Of a stretch of DNA of 64,000 nucleotides, positions 56,965-64,000 are shown in pieces (positions within the stretch are counted from its first letter, which is position 1; every line of letters begins with the position of its first letter). A model generated the notes under the pieces. That model was not told where the DNA came from. It ran no database searches and saw only the letters and a program-made list of their open reading frames with translations. Source of the DNA: Helicobacter sp. (GTDB taxonomy: Bacteria > Campylobacterota > Campylobacteria > Campylobacterales > Helicobacteraceae); assembly GCF_022770205.1 (NCBI RefSeq), contig NZ_JALEIK010000027.1, positions 1-64,000 on the forward strand, in the 5' to 3' direction. Both the position numbers and the translations under genes were made by a program.

Positions 56965-59630
56965 TTTTTTAACTCACCCCAATTTTTTGCTAAACTCGCA
57001 CCGCAACGCAGTGGCACGCGCAATGTTGTGATATTTTCCATAATTTGCATAATTTTTTGCACTTCTTTTGTCGCAACATTCTCTGGAACTTCAAAAATCA
57101 GCTCGTCGTGGACTTGTAGAAGCAGTTTGGATTCTAACTTTTCTTGTGTGATTTGAATCATTGCAAGCTTAATAATATCCGCAGCACTTCCTTGAAAAAT
57201 CGCATTAATGCCTTCGCGCAAAAATGCTGCTTTTTGGAAGTCTTGAATGTTGTCAAAATTAAATTTTCGCATTCTTCCAAGAAGTGTTAAGGAGTATCCC
57301 TTTTGTAAAATAAATTCCTCTTGTTCTTTTAAGAAATCTTTCACGGTGGGAAAAGATTTGAAGTAATTTTGGATATAGCTTTTTGCTTCTTGGTAGCTAA
57401 TTTGTAAGGTTTCAGAGAGTTTTCTAGCACCCATTCCATAAATTAGCCCAAAATTAATGCTTTTTGCTATTGAGCGTTTCTCCCTAGCGAGTTCTTCACC
57501 AAAGATTTTTTTTGCGGTTTCTAGGTGGATGTCGGCTTCTTTGTGGAAGGCTTCAAGCATTGCATTGTCTTTAGAGAAATGCGCTAAAAGACGCAGTTCA
57601 ATTTGAGAATAATCAAGGCTTAAGAGTAAATGCCCATCTTGTGCGATAAAGCCTTCTCTAATGCGCCGTCCTTGCTGGGTTTTAACGGGGATGTTTTGTA
57701 GGTTGGGGTTTTTTGAGCTTAAACGCCCGGTGGTTGTGCCTGTTTGCATAAAAGAAGTGTAGATTTTGTGTTTTGGATTCTCACTTGCTAATTCAATTAA
57801 AGGTTCAATGTAGGTGCTAAAAAGTTTAAATAGCTCTCTGTATTCTAGTAGTTTTGGGATAATAGGATGGGAATCCCTTAGGGAATTTAGCACACTAGAA
57901 TTTGTGCTTAAGCCAGATTTTGTTTTCTTTTTGCTTTGTAGATTTAGCTCTTCAAAAAGCACGATGGAGAGCTGTTGGGGGGAGTTTAGATTAAAGCGTT
58001 TATTCGCTAGTGTGTAAATTTCATTGGAGAGTGATTGGAGTTTTTCTGCCATTTCAGTTTTTAGATTCTTAAAATATTTAACATTAATTTTTGTGCCACT
58101 TAGTTCCATATTGACTAAACATTGGATAAAAGGAAATTCCACATTGTTTGCAATTTCTATTAAAGACTTTGGCAATAGTGAGTTGATTTTAAAAAACAAC
58201 TGATAACAAGCAGCAGCGTCTTCGCAAGCATAAGCAAAAGCACTTTCAATGGGGAGTTGGGAAAAGTTTTCATTTTTTTTAACAATGTCTTTAAAGGCAA
58301 TCATTGTGTGCTTAAAATAGCGGTGCATTAAATCATCAAGATTACAAGGCATATCGCTTTGATAAAGCCAAGCTAAAAGCATACTATCCTTGATGTTGTG
58401 GTAGCTTTTAGGTGTAAAGTTAAAATTTGTGCGCAAAATTTCTAAATCGTATTTGATGTTATGTCCAATGATTGCCTTTGCATTGAATAAGGTAGCGATA
58501 AACTCTAGCGCAAGCTCTTTGTTAATTTGCTCTGGCATACCCAAATAATTATGCGCAATGGGCGCATAGTAGGCATTAATACCATCAAAAGAGAAAGAAA
58601 ATCCAACAATTTTTGCGCGCAATACATCTAAATCTGTGGTTTCAGTATCAAAGGAAATGATGGAATCTGCTGTGATTTGTGCCATTAAATTTCTAAGCAT
58701 TGCGGGATTTTCTATTAAAATCGCATTGTAGTTAAAGTGGCTTGAAGTGTCCTTTTGGATAGGCTTTTCTTTGTTATTTTTTAAGGGAAGTTTTTTTAAC
58801 ACGCTATAAATTTCATATTCTTGTAAGGATTCTACAATATTTAAAAGTGGGTTGGTCTTTGGCATTGCACAATCTTGTAGGTTAAAATCACTTAGCAAAT
58901 CATCTCTTAAGCGCACAAGTTGTTGGCTGCGATACGCATCTTCTTTTGCTTCTTTTAAGAGTGTTTGCGTGCGTTCTGGAGTGATGGAATCTAAATTTTG
59001 ATAAATATTATCTAGTGAACCATAGGTTTTTAGTAGAGTTGTAGCTCCTTTTGCGCCGATTCCTTTTACGCCTGGGACATTATCTGCACTATCGCCTACA
59101 ATGCTTTGATAATCCACAAATTGCGCGGGCGTTACGCCATATTTTTCTAAGCATTGCTCTTCTCTAATTTCTTGCTTTTTCTTAGGATCAAATAAAAAGG
59201 TGTCGCCATCAATGAGTTGATACAAGTCTTTATCGTGGCTTATGATTCTAACGCTAACTTCTAGGGCATTGGCGCATTTATTGAGTGATGCAATCACATC
59301 ATCGGCTTCATAGCCTGCAATGCTAATGTTTTTAAAGCCCATTTTTTCTACCCAAGCAATCGCCACTTCTAATTGAAGTTTTAAATCCTCTGGTGCTTCT
59401 GGGCGATTTGCTTTATAGGAAGGATCAATGCTTTTGCGAAAATTCTCTTCCTTAGAATCCAAAGCAAACACTAGATAATCATTGGGATAGTCTTTATGGA
59501 TTTGCAGCAGAAGTTTTGCAAAGCCTGTTAGTAAGCCTGTAGGAAAGCCTTCTCTATTTTTAAGCGGTGGAAGAGCAAAGTAGCTTCTAAATAGGAATCC
59601 AAAAGTGTCAATGATGGTGAGTGTTTTCAT
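56961..59630 (-). CDS. polA: DNA polymerase I
   Basis: 5' nuclease domain, proofreading SFDTETTDL, polymerase DYSQIELRLLAH and QVHDELIFEVP. Confidence 0.98.
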   Translation of the reverse strand: MKTLTIIDTFGFLFRSYFALPPLKNREGFPTGLLTGFAKLLLQIHKDYPNDYLVFALDSKEENFRKSIDPSYKANRPEAPEDLKLQLEVAIAWVEKMGFKNISIAGYEADDVIASLNKCANALEVSVRIISHDKDLYQLIDGDTFLFDPKKKQEIREEQCLEKYGVTPAQFVDYQSIVGDSADNVPGVKGIGAKGATTLLKTYGSLDNIYQNLDSITPERTQTLLKEAKEDAYRSQQLVRLRDDLLSDFNLQDCAMPKTNPLLNIVESLQEYEIYSVLKKLPLKNNKEKPIQKDTSSHFNYNAILIENPAMLRNLMAQITADSIISFDTETTDLDVLRAKIVGFSFSFDGINAYYAPIAHNYLGMPEQINKELALEFIATLFNAKAIIGHNIKYDLEILRTNFNFTPKSYHNIKDSMLLAWLYQSDMPCNLDDLMHRYFKHTMIAFKDIVKKNENFSQLPIESAFAYACEDAAACYQLFFKINSLLPKSLIEIANNVEFPFIQCLVNMELSGTKINVKYFKNLKTEMAEKLQSLSNEIYTLANKRFNLNSPQQLSIVLFEELNLQSKKKTKSGLSTNSSVLNSLRDSHPIIPKLLEYRELFKLFSTYIEPLIELASENPKHKIYTSFMQTGTTTGRLSSKNPNLQNIPVKTQQGRRIREGFIAQDGHLLLSLDYSQIELRLLAHFSKDNAMLEAFHKEADIHLETAKKIFGEELAREKRSIAKSINFGLIYGMGARKLSETLQISYQEAKSYIQNYFKSFPTVKDFLKEQEEFILQKGYSLTLLGRMRKFNFDNIQDFQKAAFLREGINAIFQGSAADIIKLAMIQITQEKLESKLLLQVHDELIFEVPENVATKEVQKIMQIMENITTLRVPLRCGASLAKNWGELKN

Positions 59631-60367
59631 TATTTGGTGCTTTGTAGGCGTTTTTTCTTGATGTAAATGTTTATGGATTCCACACCTAAAGAAAACGCCA
59701 TAGCAAAGTAGATGTAAGCCTTTGAAATGTGAAAATCTAAGCCTTCTGCAACAAGGGTAACGCCAACTAAAATTAAAAAGGCTAGTGCTAAAATTTTAAT
59801 GGTAGGATTATTATCTACAAATTCTGAAATGCTCTTTGATGCTACCATCATCACACCTACTGCAACAATCACCGCTAGTATCATAATCTCAATGGTATCT
59901 ACCATTCCTACGGCAGTAATGACGGAATCTAGCGAGAAAACAATGTCTAAAATCGCAATTTGAATGAGTATGCTAAAGAATCCTTGCCCTGCGTTTTTCT
60001 TTAGCGTTTGTGGATTGTTTGATTCTCCTGCATTATCAATGTCGTGGTGGATTTCAAGTGTGGATTTGCCAATTAAAAACAATCCCCCTAGAATCAAAAT
60101 AATATCGCGCCCTGAAATTTCCTGGGAAAAAATGCTAAAAAGCGGAGTGGTTAGCTTCATAATCCAAAAGAGTGAGAATAAAAGTAGTAAGCGTGTTACC
60201 ATTGCTAAAGTGAGTCCAAAAATCCTTGCTCTTTGGCGTTGTTCCTTTGGTAGGCGTCCTACAAGAATAGCAATAAAGATGATATTATCAATGCCTAGAA
60301 CAATTTCTAATCCGATTAATGTTATAAGTGCAACCCACATTTCTGGGCTTGCAATCCATTCAAACAT
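59630..60367 (-). CDS. TerC family membrane protein
   Basis: LIGLEIVLGIDNIIFIAILVGRLP, LDIVFSLDSVITAVGM. Confidence 0.92.
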   Translation of the reverse strand: MFEWIASPEMWVALITLIGLEIVLGIDNIIFIAILVGRLPKEQRQRARIFGLTLAMVTRLLLLFSLFWIMKLTTPLFSIFSQEISGRDIILILGGLFLIGKSTLEIHHDIDNAGESNNPQTLKKNAGQGFFSILIQIAILDIVFSLDSVITAVGMVDTIEIMILAVIVAVGVMMVASKSISEFVDNNPTIKILALAFLILVGVTLVAEGLDFHISKAYIYFAMAFSLGVESINIYIKKKRLQSTK

Positions 60368-60530
60368 AAGATTCCTTTGTGTAAAATAAAACGAAAATTG
60401 TAGAGATTTTTTTCTTAAATAAGCGATTGATTGGATTGCAGTGTTTTTATTTTGATGGTTTGGTGTTTCTTGTTCTTGTATTTTATTTAAAATTTTGAGA
60501 TAATATTAAATTTTATAAAAAATTAAATTA

Positions 60531-61124
60531 TTGCATTGTGGAAGCGTTATTATGCAGAAGATTTTAAAGTTTGCATTGTTTTTAGATAAAATCTCATTAG
60601 CAAGTTCAAAAGTTTCTATGGTGGCACTTTGGGTGCTTTCCTTTTTGGTTTTTGGTTTAGCCATTGCGCTAAATTTTTCTTATGTCAATAGCAAGCTAGA
60701 TGATTTAAGTCTGTATTGCTTTGCTTTGTTTGTTTTGCTAGCAATCTCCTATACGCTTAAAGTTGATAAGCATGTGCGTGTGGATTTGGTTTATGCGCAT
60801 TATTCTCAAAAAGCAAAAATTATTAGTTGGTTGTTTATCAATCTTTTATGTACTCTTCCTTTTTCTTTGCTCTTAGTGAAATACGGATTGGATTTTACGA
60901 TGCAGTCTTATAGGATTGGGGAATCCTCACAAAATGGAAAGATTCCTTATTATTTTATTTTTAAATTTTTTGTGGTGTTAGGTTTTGCACTTTTGAGTTT
61001 GCAAAGCATTAGTGAGATTTTAAAGGCTTTTGTAAAAATTGGGCAAAAGCAATACACAATGCCACAAGATGCTGATGCAGAAGAATCTAAACGCATAAAA
61101 ACGCAATCTCTCAAAATGCAATAA
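60531..61124 (+). CDS. TRAP transporter small permease (DctQ family)
   Basis: Four-TM protein, KVDKHVRVDLVY; upstream of DctM-like gene. Confidence 0.85.
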   Translation: MHCGSVIMQKILKFALFLDKISLASSKVSMVALWVLSFLVFGLAIALNFSYVNSKLDDLSLYCFALFVLLAISYTLKVDKHVRVDLVYAHYSQKAKIISWLFINLLCTLPFSLLLVKYGLDFTMQSYRIGESSQNGKIPYYFIFKFFVVLGFALLSLQSISEILKAFVKIGQKQYTMPQDADAEESKRIKTQSLKMQ

Positions 61125-61134
61125 GGAATCTAAA

Positions 61135-62463
61135 GTGGAATTGTTAGCGTTAGTGGGAATTGCAGTGTTGTTGCTTATAATAGGCGTTCCTGTTGCATTT
61201 GCATTTGGCTCAAGTGGGTTATTGGTGGGAAGCTATTTAATGCTTTTTGGGGGCAATCCTTATGTTTTAACTTTTTTGCCCAATCGTTTGGAAGGGATTT
61301 TTAACAACACAACTTTAATTACGATTCCTTTATTTATCTTAATGGGAATGATTTTAGAGCGCAGCGGGATTGCGGAGCGTTTGATAAACTCCATTGCAAA
61401 GCTTTTTGGTTCTCTTGGTGGTGGAGCAGCAATGGGTGTGATTTTAGTGGGTGTTTTGCTTGCTGCAAGCACAGGCATTGTAGGGGCTACGGTAGTGATG
61501 ATGGGAGTGATTGCTGTGCCAACAATGTTAAAGGCGGGTTATAATAAAAGTTTTGTTTCTGGGGTTGTTGCAGCTAGCGGCACATTAGGGCAGATTATCC
61601 CGCCTTCTATTATTTTAATCATTTTAGCAGATGTTTTGCAAGTAAGCGTTAGGGATCTCTTTAGTGCCGCGATTTTACCCAGTGTGATTTTGGTTGGATT
61701 ATATATTCTTTTTGTGCTAGGAGTTGTGATTTTTGCGCCAAGATTAGCACCTGCAAGCTCTGATGCTACAAAAGATTTACGCTCTCTTGGATTAGAAGCA
61801 CTTAAAATGGCGATTCCGCCCATTGTCTTAATCACACTTGTGCTAGGAAGCATATTAGCTGGGCTTGTAGAGCCCACACAGGCTGCTGCGCTTGGTGTTA
61901 TGGGAGCATTGCTTTTGGCATTTTTTAATGGCAAGTTAGACTTTCATTTATTAAAGCACGCAAGCAGAGAAACGCTTGTTTTTTGCGGAATGGTGTTTAT
62001 GATTTTAATTGGCGCAAATTGTTTTACGCTCGTGTTTAATGAGCTTGGTGGTGATGTTGTGGTGCTAGAGTTTTTCTCACAATATTTAAATTCCCCTTTT
62101 TATTTTATGCTTGTGGCAATGCTTGTGATTTTTATTTTAGGATTTTTGATTGATTTTTTTGAAATTTGTTACATTGCCCTGCCAATTCTTGCTGGGATTG
62201 CAATACATTATCAAATTGATATGCTTTGGTTTGCCTTGCTTGTGGCAATCAATTTACAAACAAGTTTTTTAACGCCCCCTTTTGGGTTTTCTATTTTCTT
62301 TTTGAAATCCGCTGTGGGCGATGCAATTAGAATCGCAGAGATTTATAAGGGAGTGATTCCCTTTATTGTGTTACAAATTTTAGTTTTAGGAGTGATGTTT
62401 TTGTTTCCGCAATTAACACTAAAAAGTGATGATTGGGCTAAAATTTTAGAATTTATCTTTTAA
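61135..62463 (+). CDS. TRAP transporter large permease (DctM family)
   Basis: IPLFILMGMILERSGIAERL, VAASGTLGQIIPPSIILIILAD, TPPFGFSIFFLKS. Confidence 0.95.
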   Translation: MELLALVGIAVLLLIIGVPVAFAFGSSGLLVGSYLMLFGGNPYVLTFLPNRLEGIFNNTTLITIPLFILMGMILERSGIAERLINSIAKLFGSLGGGAAMGVILVGVLLAASTGIVGATVVMMGVIAVPTMLKAGYNKSFVSGVVAASGTLGQIIPPSIILIILADVLQVSVRDLFSAAILPSVILVGLYILFVLGVVIFAPRLAPASSDATKDLRSLGLEALKMAIPPIVLITLVLGSILAGLVEPTQAAALGVMGALLLAFFNGKLDFHLLKHASRETLVFCGMVFMILIGANCFTLVFNELGGDVVVLEFFSQYLNSPFYFMLVAMLVIFILGFLIDFFEICYIALPILAGIAIHYQIDMLWFALLVAINLQTSFLTPPFGFSIFFLKSAVGDAIRIAEIYKGVIPFIVLQILVLGVMFLFPQLTLKSDDWAKILEFIF

Positions 62464-62477
62464 TTTAAGGAGTTAAA

Positions 62478-63596
62478 ATGCAAAGACGCGAGTTTTTGAA
62501 AAATACAGGTTTAGGTGCTGTTTCTGTGCTTGGAGCAGCTGCATTGGCTGGTTGTGTTAGCGAGGAGAAGAGTGAAGCTACCAATGCCACACAGGATAAG
62601 GGAGTAACAAGAGAGCCAAGTGTGAAAATCCGCCTTGCGATGAGTTGGCCTGTTACATTGCCTATCCTTGCAGAAACTGTGCAGCATTATGCCAATACCG
62701 TGCGTGATTTAAGTAGTGGAGGAATTGAAATTGAAATTTTCCCAGCAGGGAAGCTTGTGCCAGCACTTGGTGTTTTTGATGCAGTTAGCAGTGGGCAAAT
62801 TGATGCGTATCATTCAGCACCCTATTATTGGGAAGGTAAAAACACAGCGTTTAATCTTTTTTCTGGAATCCCATTTGGAATGATTGATATTGAGCAAAAT
62901 GCTTGGTTTTTGTATGGAGAGGGAATGAGTCTTTGGAGAGAGATTGCGGCAAAATACAATCTTTATCCGCTGCTAGGGGGTGCGACAAGCATTCAAATGG
63001 CAGGTTGGTATAAAAAGGAAATGTTAAGTGTGAAAGATTTTGAAGGCTTAAGGATTCGTATGGTTGGAATTGCTGGGCAAGTCCTTTCAAAACTTGGTGC
63101 AGCAACAAAAAGCACGCCCGGCGGCGAGATTGTTCCAAATTTAGAGCGTGGTGTGCTTGATGCAGCAGAGTGGGTATCACCAGCATTTGATTTAAAATTA
63201 GACATTCATAAAATTGCACCTTATTATTACACGCCTTGGCAGGAGGCAGGTTCTATTACGGAATTTGTCTTTAACAAGCAAAAGTGGGAGAGCTACTCTA
63301 AAGAAGTGCAAGCAATTTTAGAAGTGGCAAGCAGAGAAGCGCATATGCAAATGGCGGCAATGGGACAATTTTATAATGCAAAAGCAATGGAGGATTTAAA
63401 AGTACAGGGTGCGCAAATTAGAACTTTTTCTGATGAAATTTTAGAAACATTTAGAAAAACACTTGGCGTTGTGCTAGAAGAAGAGAGTGCAAAAAATCCA
63501 GATTTTGCAAGAGTCTTAGCTAGCTATCAGAGTTTTCAAAATGAGCAAAAAACTTGGACAAATGATAGTTTAGCTGCGTATTTACAGATTAGATAA
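62478..63596 (+). CDS. TRAP transporter substrate-binding protein, predicted Tat-exported lipoprotein
   Basis: RREFLKN twin-arginine motif and LAGC lipobox; DctP-type fold motifs. Confidence 0.9.
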   Translation: MQRREFLKNTGLGAVSVLGAAALAGCVSEEKSEATNATQDKGVTREPSVKIRLAMSWPVTLPILAETVQHYANTVRDLSSGGIEIEIFPAGKLVPALGVFDAVSSGQIDAYHSAPYYWEGKNTAFNLFSGIPFGMIDIEQNAWFLYGEGMSLWREIAAKYNLYPLLGGATSIQMAGWYKKEMLSVKDFEGLRIRMVGIAGQVLSKLGAATKSTPGGEIVPNLERGVLDAAEWVSPAFDLKLDIHKIAPYYYTPWQEAGSITEFVFNKQKWESYSKEVQAILEVASREAHMQMAAMGQFYNAKAMEDLKVQGAQIRTFSDEILETFRKTLGVVLEEESAKNPDFARVLASYQSFQNEQKTWTNDSLAAYLQIR

Positions 63597-63606
63597 GGAG
63601 AGATGT

Positions 63607-64000
63607 ATGGGAATGGATTTAAACACAAAGTTATTTTTGCAAGATTTAAAAAATAAAGGAGAGTTTAGAAGTTTAAGAAGTGTTATTGAGCTTGGAAGTC
63701 AAGATGATATGGAGCAAGGAGATAGAGCATTTGAAACTTTTAAGGCAAATGGCAAAAACTTTGAATTAGATGTTTTAAGCGGAAAAGTATGTGCGGGGGG
63801 GGGGGTATTTTATAGTTAAGAATCCTTTTGAAGAACTTTCTAGAGAAGATGTAAGAGTTTCTACAAACGCATTTTATAAGACGCTTGGGTTTGAAAGTTA
63901 TGATTGCATTGATTTAGATGGTGCTTATAATGCGCTGCATTTTAATTTAAATGTGAATTTCGCAACTACTTATAACTTCACAGAGCAATTTTCTTTGGTT
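63607..64000 (+). pseudogene. SAM methyltransferase-like protein interrupted by a G11 tract (probable phase-OFF allele), continues past window
   Basis: As read, ends at 63819 (AGGGVFYS*); with one G less, continues GYFIVKNPFEELSREDVRVSTNAFYKTLGFESYDCIDLDG...FSLV to the window end. Confidence 0.7.
63795..63805 (+). repeat. Homopolymeric G(11) tract
   Basis: GTGC-GGGGGGGGGGG-TATTTT; longest G/C homopolymer noticed in the window. Confidence 0.97.

Noticed and set aside
1-64000. CRISPR array, IS element, prophage, tRNA or rRNA
   Set aside because: No regularly spaced repeats, transposase or phage structural genes, cloverleaf or rRNA signatures were seen. The frequent GGAATC copies are irregularly spaced and on both strands, so they are not a repeat array.

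Overview
This 64 kb window is AT-rich chromosomal DNA from a Campylobacterota (epsilonproteobacterial) genome. Gene content and order look Helicobacter-like, for example fliF-fliG-fliH-dxs, coaX-lipoprotein-TPR-dut-greA-lpxB, NUDIX-Csd3 and flgM-FlgN-like-flgK. Genes are dense on both strands: pyrG, recJ, an MlaA-MlaC-MMPL operon, flagellar genes, hisC, pgeF, an MreB-like gene, prmC, rsmG, queA, tatBC, leuC, hisG, lpxB, a MOMP-type porin, gpsA, fliI, trxA/trxB, dapB, purF, truA, polA, terC and a TRAP transporter. I recognised no rRNA, tRNA, IS element or CRISPR array. The accessory content is a Type III R-M operon with a coupled AAA ATPase, a decayed Abi/HEPN-like gene, and a poly-G-interrupted gene at the right edge. 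The observations most worth a second look are: (1) the word GGAATC/GATTCC is strongly over-represented (30 hand-counted copies in the first 10 kb, about 4 expected), on both strands, in several reading frames and as terminator-like inverted pairs, like a DNA-uptake-type word; (2) a 344-nt spacer between divergent genes (6535-6878) holds a 28-nt near-palindrome whose two strands encode related hydrophobic micropeptides, a possible type I toxin-like or sRNA locus; (3) a G11 tract puts a methyltransferase-like gene out of frame at 63795-63805; (4) a sigma54-like promoter precedes an EF-hand protein; (5) several divergent proteins look like pseudo-enzymes (thioredoxin-like between trxA and trxB, a pseudo-receiver, a UDG-like protein). 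All family calls were made by eye from motifs and synteny; no database search was run.
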